Positions 1 to 12,505 of a DNA stretch of 64,000 nucleotides are shown in pieces; the first letter of the stretch is position 1, and every line of letters begins with the position of its first letter. Position numbers and translations under genes: made by a program. The stretch comes from Protonemura montana (lineage: Eukaryota > Arthropoda > Insecta > Plecoptera > Nemouridae), in assembly GCA_947568835.1 (NCBI GenBank), contig OX387607.1, positions 20,735,277 to 20,799,276 on the forward strand, given 5' to 3'. The notes beneath the pieces are model-generated. The model ran no database searches, was not told the DNA's origin, and worked only from the letters and a program-made list of their open reading frames with translations.

Positions 1-3000
1 TCTGCCACGCTAGTCAGACATTCCAGACACTCTTCCTCGCTAGCAAGACGCTCCAGAATTTCAGCTTAGCTATCCAGACACTCCAGACACTCTGCCTTGC
101 TAGCAAGACGCTGCAGACACTCTGCCTCACTAGCAAAAAGCTCCAGACACTCTGTATCGCTACCCAGGCGCTCCAGACGTTTTGCTTTAATATTGTAATG
201 CTTTAAACAATCTGTCTCGCTAGCCAGACGCTCCAGACACTCTGCCTCGCTTGCCAGACGCTCCAGACGCTCTGCTTTGCTAGCAAGTCGCTCTAGACAC
301 TAAGCCTCGGTAAATAGACACTCCAGACACTTTTCCCCGCTTGCTAGACTCTCCAGACACTCTGCCTTAGAAGCAAGACGCTCCAGACATTCTGCCTCAC
401 TTGCCAGACGCTCTAAACACTCTGATTTAGAAGCAAGACGCTCCAGACACCCTGTCTCACTTGCCAGACGCTCCAAACACTCTGTCTTAGAAGCAAGACG
501 CTCCAGACACCCTGTTTGGCATGCCAGACGCTCCAGATACTCTGCTTCGCTAGCCAGACGCTCCAGACACTCTGCTTCGCTAGCCAGACGCTCCAGACAC
601 TCTGCCACGCTAGTCAGACGCTCCAGACACTCTGCCTCGCTAGCAAGACGCTCCAGAATTTCTGCTTAACTATCCAGACGCTCCAGACACTCTGCCATGA
701 TAGCCAGACGCTGCAGACACTCTGCCTCACTAGCAAAAAGCTCCAGACACTCTGCATCGCTACCCAGGCGCTCCAGACGCTTTGCTTTGCTATTTTAATG
801 CTACAAACACTCTGTCTCGCTAGCCAGACGCTCCAGACACTCTGCCTCGTTTGCCAGACGCTCCAGACACTCTGCCTTAGTAGCCAGACGCACCAGACTT
901 TCTGCTTCGCTAGTTAGACGCTCCAGATGCTCTGCTTTGCTAGCTAGTCGCTCTAGACACTCATCCTCGGTAAATAGACACTCCAGACACTTTTCCCCGC
1001 TTGCCAGACGCTCCAGGTACTCTGCCTTAGAAGCAAGACGCCCCAGACACACAGCCTAACTTGCCAGACGCTCTAAACACTCTGTCTTAGAAGCAAGACG
1101 CTCCAGACACCCAGCATCACTTGCCAGACGCTCCAAACACTCTGTCTTAGAAGCAAGACGCTCCAGACACCCTGTCTCGCTTGCCAGACGCTCCAAACAC
1201 TCTGTCTTAGAAGCAAGACGCTCCAGACACCCTGTTTGGCATGCCTGACGCTCCAGATACTCTGCTTTGCTTGCCAGACGCTCCAGACACTCTACCACGC
1301 TAGCTAGACGCTCCAGACATTCTGCCTCACTTGCCAGACGCTCCAAACACTCTGTCTTAGAAGCAAGACGCTCCAGACACCCAGCCTCACTTGCCAGACG
1401 CTCCAAACACTCTGTCTTAGAAGCAAGACGCTCCAGAAACCCTGTCTCGCTTGCCAAACGCTCCAGACACTCTGCCTCGTAAGCCAGACGCTCCAGACAC
1501 TCTGGTTTGCTAGCCAGTCGCTCTAGACACTCTGCCTCGCTAGTTAGACGCTTCAGACGTTCTGTTATGCTAGCTAGACGCTCTAGACACTTATCCTCGG
1601 TAAAAAGACACTCCAGACACTCTGCCTCGCTTGCCACACGCTCCAGACACTCTGCCTTAGTTCCCCGAAGCTCTTGACAGTCTGCCTCGAAATTTAAGCG
1701 CTCCAGAAGCTCTGCTTTGCTAGTAAGAAGCTCCAGACACTCTGCCTTGATAACCAGAGGCTCTTGACGCATTTATTTGCTACCCAGACGCTCTGGACGC
1801 TCTGCTTTGCTAGCTTAATGCTAAAGACACTCTGTCTCGCTAGCCAGACGTTCCAGACACTCTGCCTCGCTAGCCAGACGCTTCAGACACTCTGCTTTTC
1901 TAGCCAGACGCTCCGAACACTCTGCCATGCTAGACAGACGCTCCAGACACTCTGCCTCGCTTGCCAGACGCTCCAGACACTCTGCCTTATTGATAAGACG
2001 TTCCAGACACTTTGCCTTGCTAGCCAGATGCTCCATACACTCTGCATCGCTACCCAGGCGCTCCAGAAGCTTTGCTCTGCTAGTTGAATGCTACAAACAC
2101 TCTTCCTCGCTAGCCAGACGCTCCACACACTCTGCCTCGCTTGCCAGACGCTCCAGACAATCTGCCTTAGTAGCCAGATGATCCAGACACTCTGTTTTGC
2201 TTGCCAGACGCTCCAGACACTCTGCCTCGCTAGTAAGACGCTCCAGACGCTCTGCTTTGCTAGCCAGACGCTCTAGACACTAAGCCTCGGTAAATAGACA
2301 CTCCAGACACTCTGCCTCGCTTGCCACTTGCTCTAGACACTCTGCCTTAGTTCCTTGACGCTCTTGATAATCTGCATCACTTGCCAGACGCTCAAAACAC
2401 TCTGTCTTAGAAGAAAGACGCTCCAGACACCCTGTCTCGCTTGTTAGATCCTCCAGACACTCTGCTTTGTAAGCCAGACGCTCCAGACACTCTGGTTTGC
2501 TACCTAGACGCCCAAGACACTCTCCTTTGCTAGCTTTGCGCTCAAGACGCTCTGCCTCGCTTGCCAGACGCTCTAGACACTCTGCCTCGCTTGCCAGACG
2601 CTCCAGACACTCTGCCTTATTGATTAGACGTTCCAGACACTCTGTCTCACTAGCCAGACGTTCCAGACACTCTGCCTTGCTTGCAAGACGCTCCAGACAC
2701 TCTGCCTTAGTAGCCAGAAGCTCCAGACACTCTTCCTCGCTTGCCACACGCTCCAGACACTCTGCCTTAGTTCCCAGACGCTCTTGAAAAATCTGCCTCG
2801 ATAGTAAGACGCTCCAGACGCTCTGCTTTGCTAGTTAGAAGCTCCAGACACTCTGCCTTGCTAACCAGAGGCTCTAGACGCACTTCTTTGCTACCCAGAC
2901 GCACTAGACGCTCTGCTTTGCTAGCTTAATGCTAAAGACACTCTTTCTCGCAAGCCAGACGTTCCAGACACTTTGCCCCGCTTGCCAGACGCTCCAGACA

Positions 3001-3240
3001 CCCTGCCTTAGTAGCCAGGCGCTCCATACACTCTGCCTCGCTTGCCACACGCTCCAAACACTCTGCCTTAGTTCCCAGACTCTCTTGAAAATCTGCCTCG
3101 AAAGTAAGACGCTCCAGACGCTCTGCTTTGCTAGCTAGAAGCTCAAGACACTTATTTTTGGTAAATAGACACTCCAGACATTCTGTCTCGCTAGCAAATT
3201 GCTCAAGGCAATCTAATTTGCTAGCCAGACGCTCTATACA
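1..3240 (-). repeat. 30-bp minisatellite, about 108 diverged copies
   Basis: The sequence repeats every 30 bases with many substitutions but almost no length changes; the phase holds from position 1 to about 2790, where one extra base appears. Each unit contains a core like CCAGACGCTCCAGACAC. Because 30 is a multiple of 3, long open stretches exist on both strands. On the minus strand it reads as 10-residue repeats around CLERLASEA (up to 238 residues at 1056-1772), on the plus strand as repeats around CQTLQTL. Stop codons break the minus frame at points such as 300, 801, 1056 and 2280. Variant units containing GGTAAATAGACACTCC recur near 309, 969, 1569, 2289 and 3160, which suggests larger blocks of roughly 600-870 bp. 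No gene signals are visible, so I treat the open frames as a by-product of the period. The array runs off the left edge. Confidence 0.9.
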
Positions 3241-3597
3241 CAAGTCTAGTCTAGACTCTAGACTACAGGTCATACAGTACCATCACCGAGTATCATAGTA
3301 CCATTATAGAGAGCGCTAGTAATGACAGAGAGCGTCTAGCTAGTAAAGTGCAACCCTAGCGTTCTGATGGATATATCTGGAGTGCGAGAGCCAGGCTCGC
3401 TCTCTTAGCGGCACGCTCTCTTAGCGGCACGCACTCAGACGCCAGACACCAGACGAGAAGGACGCCAGCCGAGCGTTCCTCCCAGCCAGCATTTTACTTG
3501 TCAAGATGTATAAGTAAACGAGGATTTCTACAGATCGGTTTTCGTCTTGCTTCAACCTCAACTCCTATCTCCGCCCGTCACCTTCAAGTCACTTGGC
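3241..3597. other. Unclassified sequence between minisatellite and 5S array
   Basis: No convincing gene. It starts with CTAGTCTAGACTCTAGACTA, holds two direct copies of CTCTCTTAGCGGCACGC (about 3399-3432), and ends where inverted 5S spacer begins. It could be a fragment of an LTR or other repeat, but no partner copy lies in the window. Confidence 0.4.
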
Positions 3598-3774
3598 CAC
3601 TCGGCCTAGCTAGAGAAAAATGCATCAATTGGAAGCGTTAGTACGAAAGTAGATTTCTTTTGAAGTAACTCGCTTAAAAACTATTTTGAAATACCCATGT
3701 TGATGGATAGATTGGCAAGGATTTGTAGTTTGGAGGAGAAGGTTACAATAAAAAAAATATATATATATATAGTT

Positions 3775-3892
3775 GCCAACGGCACGTGGTGTTCCCAAGC
3801 GGTCACCTATCCAAGTACTGACCACGCCCGATGTTGCTTAATTTCGGTGATCGGACGAGAACCGGTGTTTTCAACATGGTATGGCCGTTGAC
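3775..3892 (-). rRNA. 5S rRNA (inverted copy)
   Basis: 118-nt 5S rRNA on the minus strand. The ends pair (GTCAACGGC with GCCGTTGGC) and the internal promoter regions are recognisable (AAATTAAGCAAC as box A; GATAGGTGACCGCTTGGG in the box C area, one change from the local consensus GATGGG). A run of A on the plus strand just left of the gene supplies the Pol III T-run terminator, although it is mixed with TA repeats. It faces away from the copy at 4340, giving a head-to-head pair. Confidence 0.9.
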
Positions 3893-4339
3893 AACGTTTT
3901 CAGCGGTTTCTGTGTAACTCGTCGTGCTTGGTCAACCTCACGTTTTACGACGAACGGGAAGAACGAGTATAACGTAAACATTTTTCTGGTAAGTCAGATC
4001 TTGCAAAGGTAACTTCTAGGCACTTCTAAGGCAGAGCATTAAAAACGGTTAGATATCATTGAAAATAGACCACTTTTAAACCTAATCTAACCTAAGTTTT
4101 GAAATTTGTCAAATACTAGGCCTAACCTAACCTAACCAAACCTTACCTCACCTCACACAACGGAACCTAACCTTAACTTACCTAACTTGTCAATGCTCTG
4201 CCTAAGAAGTGCCGAGAAGTTACCTTTACAAGATCTGACTTACCAGAAAAATGTTCACGTTATACTCGTTATTCCCGTTCGTTGTAAAACGTGAGGTTGA
4301 CCAAGCACGACGAGTTACACAGGAACCGCTGAAAACGTT

Positions 4340-4457
4340 GTCAACGGCCATACCATGTTGAAAACACCGGTTCTCGTCCGATCACCGAAGTTAAGCAACA
4401 TCGGGCGTGGTCAGTACTTGGATGGGTGACCGCTTGGGAACACCACTTGCCGTTGGC
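4340..4457 (+). rRNA. 5S rRNA
   Basis: 118-nt copy closest to the local consensus: AAGTTAAGCAACATCGGGCG and GGATGGGTGACCGCTTGGG are both intact. One change near the 3' end (CACTTGCCG instead of CACGTGCCG). A long T-run follows (Pol III terminator). Best candidate for a functional gene in the left block. Confidence 0.93.
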
Positions 4458-5272
4458 AACAAGTTTTTTTTGTTTTTTTTTTCGTAATGTTCTGCTCCTA
4501 GTTACAAATGCTAGCCAATCTATCCATCTACATGAGTAGCTTAAAATAGTTTTTAAGCGAGTAACTTCAAAAGAAATCTACTTTCGAAATACGCTACCAA
4601 TTGATGCATATTTCTCTGGCTAGGCCGAGTCCTGGCAATGTTTTTTCGAGTTCTTGCTAGTTCAGGCTAGGTTAGGTTAGGTGATGTTCGGTCAGGTTTG
4701 GTAAGGCCTTGTATTCCATGAATTTCACCAAACTTCTTCCATTGAGCTTCGTGCGTGTCGGATCGTGATATTATCGGTTCTTTAAGCCACTTCTAAAGTT
4801 ATCCTACGCCGTTACATGGCATCGTGCTCGTTATATGAAAAAAGGTTACGCTTAACATTCAGGCTTAACATTCAGCACTAGGCGTTATCCTGCGACAAAG
4901 CGCGGAACTATTGAGTGAGCCAGGTAGATTCAAATGTCGATGTAAGTTTAGGTTTGGTTTGATTAGATTAGGTTAGGTTTTGTTTTGTTAGGTTAGGTTA
5001 TGTTAGGTTAGGTAAGGTCAGTTTAGGTTAGGTTTCGTTGTGTTAGGTGAGGTTAGGTTAGGTTAGGTTAGGTTAGGCCTAGTATTTGACAAATTTTAAA
5101 AGTTACATAGATTGTTAAGGTTAAGTTGACTGTCATGGCGGCTACGAGCTAGACGTGCCTGAATAGTGCTCCGATTATATTTGAGAATAAGCTATCTATT
5201 TACTACACAACAAACCATCGACATATAGTTTTGTTATCATAGTGATAAACCAGTGATACGAAGTTAAATAAA

Positions 5273-6122
5273 ATGGCTAAAACGCGACATAATAAAAATA
5301 ACAAAACGAAAACTAGTGAAGTGGTCTCGCCTAGTGAAGTGATCCCGCCTGCACAGCTGATCGACCCTTACCTCAATCGACCGCCGATACCTGCTCTGGA
5401 TCTCGACCTTACAAACCCTCTGAACACTTTTGATTCAGTAAAAGTCGCTTTCAAGGAGATTGCGAATACTCTGAAAGAAATGGTTTGTGCACTCGACTTT
5501 CAGAGTAAAATGTACGACGACCTTCTGGTTGAGTCTAAACAGCAAACGTTGAAGATGGGGACCTTGGTTGAGGAGATAGGCTCTCTCAAAAACGAAAATA
5601 GTGATCTCAAGAAAGAAAACAGTGGACTCGCCCTCAAAATAAATGAACTTGAACAATATTCGAAGAATTTCAATCTTGAATTCACTGGCATTCCGGAGTC
5701 AAATGAAGAAAACTCGTATGAGATCGTCACTTAGATCGCCAATAAACTAGGCCTGCAAACCCGGGAACACGAAATCGAGTTCTGCCACAGACAAAAATTA
5801 AACCCTAGGAAAAAAAACGGCCCCAGAGTAATAATTGCGAATTTTTTCTCGAGGCGCGACAAGAATGACATCATCGCAGCAAAACAGATGTGGCCTAACT
5901 CTGAAAGCTTCCGACCTAGGATACTACAACAGCTGTGACAACAAAGTTTATATAAATGAACATCTCACAAATATGAATAAAAATCTCTTCTGGCTTGCTC
6001 GCAACACAAAACAAATCGGCTACAAATTTTGCTGGACTCGAGACGGCAGGATCTTCGTAAGAAAAACTGATTACTCTGAAATAATTCGCATAACATCACC
6101 ATCAGACGTGCCAACTGCCTAG
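5273..6122 (+). pseudogene. LINE ORF1 (coiled coil + Baculo_FP-like domain), broken
   Basis: Starts with ATG at 5273. The first 153 codons hold a basic N-terminus, a proline-rich stretch and a heptad-like coiled coil ending near LEFTGIPES, a typical position in ORF1 proteins of arthropod LINEs. An in-frame TAG lies at 5732-5734. The frame then continues open to about 5890, where a frameshift moves the rest into the frame of 5835-6122. That part contains VYINEHLT and GRIFVRK, the hallmark of the Baculo_FP-like domain in ORF1 proteins. Known role of such proteins: binding element RNA and helping form the RNP. This copy cannot make the full protein. Confidence 0.75.
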
Positions 6123-6182
6123 AAAATACTCACACACCTCGTAAGTCGAATATAGGCATAACAAAGCCCTTATCTTCATAAA

Positions 6183-9119
6183 ATGGATTTACTCGACATC
6201 AAATTTGCATCCGAATCCAAATACTATAATCTTGGGGGATATTTAGACACACTTTTAATATCATCAAATTTAAATGTCTTCCACGTCAATATACGTAGCA
6301 TTCGTAAGAATTTTGACGAATTATGTGTGGTAATTGATCAAATAGAACCAACTCTACATGTCATAATTCTAACCGAAACCCATCTCAAATTAAGCGAAGA
6401 ATTCAATCTTCCTGGATATTACACTCATGCATCTCTTGCTAAAAATACGCTTTGCGATGGTGTGACTTTATTTATACATAAAAGTGTAAATAACCTAGAA
6501 GTAATTTCACTGAAAGACCTTACGAGCGCAAACGGAGTAAGCCTCACCTTCAATCATGATTCCAAATTGTACCAGGTTATTGCCATCTACAGATCTCCTT
6601 CAAATGATATTAACACATTTATTAATGAACTTGAATCCGTAATTACTAGACCCTCTACACATGACTACCAAACAATTATAGGGGACATTAACATTGACAT
6701 CTCTAAGTATAGTTGCAATCAAGCCAAATACCTGGATACTATACTGTACACAAATGGATTTATCTCCTGTGTCAACCTACCAACCAGAGTCACTGAAAAT
6801 AGCAAGTCCTGCATTGATCATATATTTTTAAAAACCTCCCTAAGAGGCGTGTCAACGTCTGGCATATTGCAAACAGAAATTACTGATCACTACCCAATTT
6901 TCATAGGACTAGATGTCAAATCCGGGAAAAAGTCACATGCTACTGAAAAAAAAAATAACAACTGGATAAAAATCTCGAAATTAAACGAAACAACACTCAA
7001 ATCTGCCCTCATTCAAGAAACGTGGGAGGAAACTTATAATTGCACGGATGTAGATAACGCATTTACTACTTTTCTAAAAACATTACGACAACACATAGAT
7101 AACTCAACTTTCGTATCCATGAAAAAAATAGCTCGAAAATGAGAAAAATCAAACCATGGATTACCAAAGGAATCATCACATCCATACGTAAACGAGATGC
7201 CCTACATAGGAGAACAACAAAATGCCAAAACCTTGACGCTGAAAGTAAAAAGCAATTACACAACAATTATAAGATGTACAGAAACTTTCTTAACAATATC
7301 ATTCGCACTACCAAATTTAACTACTATGGCCAGAAGATAAACAATAGTTTGAACTCTCCACGAAAATTATGGACAAATATTCGCGAAATAATAGAAAAAA
7401 ATAATAGAGAATCTAGCAATATAGACAAAATTACGATACAATCACAGAGCTTCACCGATCCCTGTGTGATTGCAGAGAAGCTAGTAAATTACTTCACAAC
7501 TGTGGGGAGGGAACTGGCGGATAAAATTGATCGCAATGATAATGACCTCCCTGATTTAGAATATGATCTCACTGAACAATTCATCCCTTGTGCAAGTTCA
7601 ATGTTTTTAACTCCCGTAACCTCATGCGAAATAGTAACAGAAATGCTCTCACTAAAAGATAACTCGGCTTGTGGACATGATGAAGTGCATGCAAAGACAA
7701 TAAAACTAGTACGAAGTTACATAGCAGATCCTTTAGTACACATTTTTAACCTATCTTTCTCCACGGGGACATTTCCTAAAGACTTAAAAATTGCAATTAT
7801 AATACCAATCATCAAACAGGGAGATCGGACTATGATGGAAAACTATCGCCCAATATCTTTAACTTCAAATTTTACAAAATTACTTGAAAAATGTATAAAA
7901 ACTAGACTATTATCCTACTTAGATCACAATAATTACCTTTCTGAAAATCAATATGGTTTCAGACCAAAAATGGGTACGGATGATGCAATTTTCAGCTTAA
8001 CTTCTAAAATCTACACATCTCTTGACAAAGGTCATAAGTCCATCGGAGTCTTCCTAGATTTAGCAAAGGCGTTCGATACTGTTAGTCACCAAATTTTAAT
8101 ATATAAAAATGAGATCCCTAGGAATAAGAGGCATTGTACTTCAACTTTTTAAAAATTATCTAGAAAACAGACCACAGTGTGTATTTGTTAACAAGGAGAT
8201 CAAAAGCACCTCAAAAGTAGTTAACTTCGGAGTCCCACAAGGAACTGTATTGGGCCCAATCTTATTCCTCATTTATGTAAATGAACTTTGTAACCTTTAA
8301 ACGGATGGTGATATAATTACCTATGCTGATGATACGGCGCTCATTTTCAGTGACTCAACATGGTTGGGGGTATTTGAAAAAACAAACAGAACGCTCAACT
8401 TAGTATACTCCTGGCTAAACAGTAACTTCCTTACTTTGAACAAAAATAAGATTACTTACATTGCATTCACACATGATTCTAGAACCCGTCCTGATAAAAT
8501 TTATAGCTTAAAGATACATGAAAGAAATTGTCAGAAACATTGTGAACACAACTGTTACAAAATTAAAAATGAAAAGTCTGTTAAATACTTGGGAATCACA
8601 ATAGATCAGAATTTAAAATGGCACCCACACATAACTCGCCTGCTGTCAAAGGCAAGAGGCATTATGCATAACTTTTATAAACTTAGACATGTGGTCAGTC
8701 AAAAACTTATTGTAACAATTTACAAAGTAATGGCACAACCTATCTTACAGTATGGAATCATTGGCTAGGGAGGATGCAGTAATAAAACCATGAAAAAACT
8801 TATTATCGCTCAAAAAGGTATTCTCAAAGTTGCTGGTAATATGCATAGTAATTATCCTTCAAATAAACTTTTTTTAGTTTTTAATGTACTTGACATTCGA
8901 CAAATGTACTTCAAAATTCTTCTTCTTCATATATTTAAAAATTCCACTTTATATCATAGAAAAAATACAGATCAAGGACTGACTAGAAACCTTAGAAATA
9001 CTTACCACCTGTTTACTGTTCCTAAGATGAAAACAACTCTTGGACAGCAACACACTATTTTCCTGGCACCTAAGCTCTTTAATAGCCTTCCACTCCTAGC
9101 TAGAAATAATAAGACTTAA
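6183..9119 (+). pseudogene. LINE ORF2 (endonuclease-reverse transcriptase), broken
   Basis: Starts with ATG at 6183. The endonuclease domain occupies 6183 to about 6960 (HVNIRSIRKN, ETHLK, GDINIDI, TDHYPIF, the usual AP-endonuclease motifs). The frame shifts near 7140 and returns near 8100. RT motifs are split among the pieces: NYRPISLTS (about 7842), FLDLAKAFDTV (about 8050), GVPQGTVLGP (about 8230) and YADD (about 8321). In-frame stops occur at 8298-8300 and 8766-8768. The tail to 9119 is the normal post-RT region. No RNase H domain is seen. Two compensating frameshifts plus stops indicate neutral decay after insertion. Confidence 0.85.
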
Positions 9120-9651
9120 ATAAGTACAAAGTCAAAATTACTGAAATTATAATCAAAAAGATCAACCCTTTCCATCCTTTCTATTATAATAAACTATAAA
9201 TTAATGTTGTTTAATAATAATATTAGTATATAGTATAGTAACCTGTATAGTAATATAGTATAGTTTAGCTCGTAGCACAAATGTACAAATATTTTTTTTG
9301 ACAAGCCCACACACAAGTCTATCTTATGTGGGATTTTTCACTTCCTCAATTTTGTTAACATTCTTTATGTTTAAAATACCTGTAAAATTGTGTAAAATTA
9401 AAAGAACAATAAAAAAAATAAATAAAAAAAATAAATATATATATATATATATATATAATAGGTTTAAAAGCGGTCTATATTCAGTGATATCTAAGCTTTT
9501 CTCAATGCCCTGCATTAGGAGTGCCTAGAAGTTACCTTTGCAAGATCTGACTTACCAGAAAAATGTTCACGTTATACTCGTTCCTCCCGATCGTTGTAAA
9601 ACGTGAGGTTGACCAAGCACGACGAGTTACACAGAAACCGCTGAAAACGTT

Positions 9652-9769
9652 GTCAACGGCCATACCATGTTGAAAACACCAGTTCTCGTCCGATCACCGA
9701 AGTTACGCAACTTCGTGCGTGGTCAGTACTTGGATGGGTGACCGCTTGGGAACACCACGTGCCGATGAC
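9652..9769 (+). rRNA. 5S rRNA copy, diverged
   Basis: 118-nt copy. Changes include GTTACGCAACTTCGTGCG in the box A/loop region and a damaged 3' terminal strand (GCCGATGAC), which weakens helix I. A T-run follows. Probably a pseudogene, though box C is intact. Confidence 0.8.
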
Positions 9770-10614
9770 AAATATTTTTTTTTTTTTTTTCGTAACCTCC
9801 TCATCCAAACTTTAAATCCTAGTTAATCTATCCATCTACATGAGTATTTTGAAATAGTTTTTAAGCGAGTAACTTCAAAAGAAATCTACTTTCGAAATAC
9901 GCTACCAATTGATGCATATTTCTCTGGCTAGGCCGAGTCCTGGCAATGTTTTTTCGAGTTCTTGCTAGTTCAGGCTAGGTAAGGTTAGGTGACGTAAGGT
10001 CAGGTTTGGTAAGGCCTTGTATTCCATGAATTTCACCAAATTTCGTACTTTGAGCTTCGTGCGTGTCGGAACGTGATATTATCGGTTCTTTAAGCCACTT
10101 CTATGAGTTATCCTACGCCGTTACATGGCATCGTGCTCGTTATATGCAAAAAGGTTACGCTTAACATTCAGGCTTTACATTCAGCACTAGGCGTTATCCT
10201 GCGACAAAGCGCGAAACTATTGAGTGAGCCAGGGAGAATCAAATGTCGAGGTTAGTTTAAGTTGGGTTTGATTAGATTAGGTTTGGTTTGGTTCTGTTAT
10301 GTTAGTTCATGTTAGGTTAGGTAAGGTTAGTTTAGGTTAGGTTCCGTTGGGTTAGGTGAGGTTAGGTAAGGTTAGGTTAGGTTGGGTCTAGTATTTGACA
10401 AATTTCAAAAGCTTGGTTAGATTAGGTTTGAAATGGTCTATATTCAGTGAAATCTAAGCTTTTCTCAATGCTCTGCCTTAGAAGTGTTTAGAAGTTACCT
10501 TTGCAAGATCTGACTTACCAGAAAAATGTTCACGTTTTACTCGTTCTTCCCGTTTGTCGTAAAACGTGAGGTTGACCAAGCACGACGAGTTACACAGAAA
10601 CCGCTGCAAACGAT

Positions 10615-10732
10615 GTCAACGGCCATACCATGTTGAAAACACCGGTTCCCGTCCGATCACCAAAGTTAAGCAACATCGGTCGTGGTCAGTACTTGGATGG
10701 GTGACCGCTTGGGAACACCACGTGCCGTTGGC
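10615..10732 (+). rRNA. 5S rRNA
   Basis: 118-nt copy with intact ends and GGATGGGTGACCGCTTGGG. Minor changes: GGTTCCCGTCC, ACCAAAG and ATCGGTCG. A T-run follows. Possibly functional. Confidence 0.87.
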
Positions 10733-11574
10733 AACTTTTTTTTTTTTTTTTCGTAACCTTCTCCTCCAATCTACAAATCCTAGCCAATCTATCCATCTAC
10801 ATGGGTATTTTGAAATAGTTTTTTAGCGAGTAACTTCAAAAAAAATCTACTTTCGAAATACGCTACCAATTGATGCATATTTCTCTGGCTAGGCCGAGTC
10901 CTGGCAATGTTTTTTCAAGTTCTTGCTAGTTCAGGCTAGGTTAGGTTAGGTGATGTTCGGTCAGGTTTGGTAAGCCCTTGTATTCAATAAATTTCACCAA
11001 ATTTCGTACTTTGAGCTTCGTGCGTGTCGGAACGTGATATTATCGGTTCTAAAGCCACTTCTAAGAGTAATCCTACGCCGTTACATGGCATCGTGCTCGT
11101 TTTATGCAAAAAGGTTACGCTTAACATTCAGGCTTAACATTCAGCACTAGGCGTTATCCTGCGACAAAGCGCGGAACTATTGAGTGAGCCAGGGAGATTG
11201 AAATGTCGATGTAAGTTTAGGTTGGGTTTGATTAGATTAGGTTAGAGTTGGTTTTGTTAGGTTAGGTTATGTTTGGTTAGGTAAGGTCAGTTTAGGTAAG
11301 GTTCCGTTGGGTTAGGTGAGGTTAGGTTAGGTTAGGTTAGGTTTGGCCTAGTATTTGACACATTTCAAAAGTTAGGTTAGATTAGGTTTGAAATGGTCAA
11401 TATTCATTGATATCTAAGCTTTTCTCAATGCTCTGCCTTAGAAGTGCCTAGAAGTTACCTTTGCAAGATTTGACTTACCAGAAAAATGTTCACGTTATAC
11501 TCGTTATTTCCGTTCGTCGTAAAACGTGAGGTTGACCAAGCACGACGAGTTACACAGAAACCGCTGAAAACGTT

Positions 11575-11692
11575 GTCAAAGGCCATACCATTTTGAAAAC
11601 ACCGGTTCTCGTCCGATCACCGAAATTAAGCAACACCAGGCGTAGTCAGTTCTTGGATGGGTGACCGCTTGGGAACACCACGTGCCGTTGGC
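11575..11692 (+). rRNA. 5S rRNA copy, diverged
   Basis: 118-nt copy with changes at the 5' strand (GTCAAAGGC), CATTTTGAAAAC, CACCAGGCGTAGTC and GTTCTTGG. The T-run after it is interrupted (TTTTTTTTTTATTATTT). Likely a pseudogene. Confidence 0.8.
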
Positions 11693-12377
11693 AACTTTTT
11701 TTTTTATTATTTTTATTGTAACCTTCTCCTCCAAACTACATATCCTAGTCAATCTATCCATCTACATGGGTATTTCAAAATAGTTTTTAAGCGAGTAACT
11801 TCAAAAGAAATCTACTTTCGAAATACGCTACCAATTGATGCATATTTCTCTGGCTAGGCCGAGTCCTGGCAGTGTTTTTTCGAGTTCTTGCTAGTTCAGG
11901 CTAGGTTAGGTTAGGTGATGTTCGGTCAGGTTTGGTAAGCTCTTGTATTCCATGAATTTCACCAAATTTCGTACTTTGAGCTTCGTGCGTGTCGGAACGT
12001 GATATTATCGGTTCTTTAAGCCACTTTTAACAGTTATCCTACGCCGTTACATGGCATCGTGCTCGTTATATGAAAAAAGGTTACGCTTAACATTCAGGCT
12101 TAACATTCAGCACTAGGCGTTATCCTGCGACAAAGTGCGGAACTAGTGAGTGAGCCAGGGAGATTCAAATGTCGAGGTAAGGTAAGGTTAGGTTTTATTA
12201 GTTTAGGTTATGTTTGGTTCTGTGAGGATAGGTAAGTTAGGTAAGGTTAGGTTAGTTTTGGAAAGGTTTCGTTGGGTAAGGTTAGTTTAGGTTAAGTTAG
12301 GTTAGATTAGGCCAAGTATTTGACAAATTTCAAAAGTTAGGTTAGATTAGGTTTAAAAGCGGTCTATATTCAGTGAT

Positions 12378-12502
12378 AGTAGATTAGAAACGCCGGTTCT
12401 AGATCAGAAGAGAAGGAAATCATTGACCTCTGTGGGAAAACTGCTGACGCCCGGAAAATTCCTAGCGTCTTGGACGGTACGAAATAAAATGCAGATTCAG
12501 CA
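12378..12502 (+). repeat. Polinton left terminal inverted repeat
   Basis: 125 bp matching the reverse complement of 45373-45497 with a few differences (GAAGAGAAGGAAATC versus GAAGGGAAGGAAGTC, CCCGGAAAATTCCTAGCG versus CCCAGAAAATTCCTTGCG). The errantivirus-like element is inserted at its inner edge. Confidence 0.92.
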
Positions 12503-12505
12503 TAT

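Larger units (their letters stand above)
5113..9459 (+). mobile_element. Decayed LINE (Jockey/CR1-like) in a 5S spacer
   Basis: Non-LTR retrotransposon with ORF1 (coiled coil plus Baculo_FP-like domain) and ORF2 (AP endonuclease plus reverse transcriptase). It ends in A-rich sequence and a TA microsatellite (about 9410-9459) directly before normal spacer (AGGTTTAAAAGCGG). Removing it gives the standard 960-bp spacing between the 5S genes at 4340 and 9652, so it landed in an ordinary unit without a large rearrangement. The left end is uncertain by ~10 bp because the start resembles the TTAGG-rich spacer. Several stops and frameshifts make it inactive. Confidence 0.85.
3598..12377 (+). repeat. 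5S rDNA tandem array, left block (unit about 960 bp)
   Basis: Five 5S genes in a spacer that repeats every ~960 bp (genes at 9652, 10615, 11575; the 4340 to 9652 distance is 960 after subtracting the LINE). Each spacer has, in order: a T-run after the gene, a block with AAGCGAGTAACTTC, a first TTAGG-like cluster, a conserved block with CGTGCGTGTCGGAACGTG, a second longer TTAGG/GGTTA-rich cluster, then a 5' flank with AAAACGTGAGGTTGACCAAG just before the next gene. The first unit is inverted (3598 to about 4185) relative to the rest. The strong conservation of the 5' flank suggests it matters for Pol III transcription (inference). Confidence 0.9.

Noticed and set aside
1-3240. A 238-residue repeat protein gene on the minus strand (1056-1772)
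   Set aside because: Open frames occur on both strands because the period is 30; no promoter, splice or non-repeat coding flank was seen, and stops separate the pieces.
4970-5090. True telomere end
   Set aside because: TTAGG-like repeats are degenerate and occur at the same place in every 5S spacer unit, so they are interstitial.
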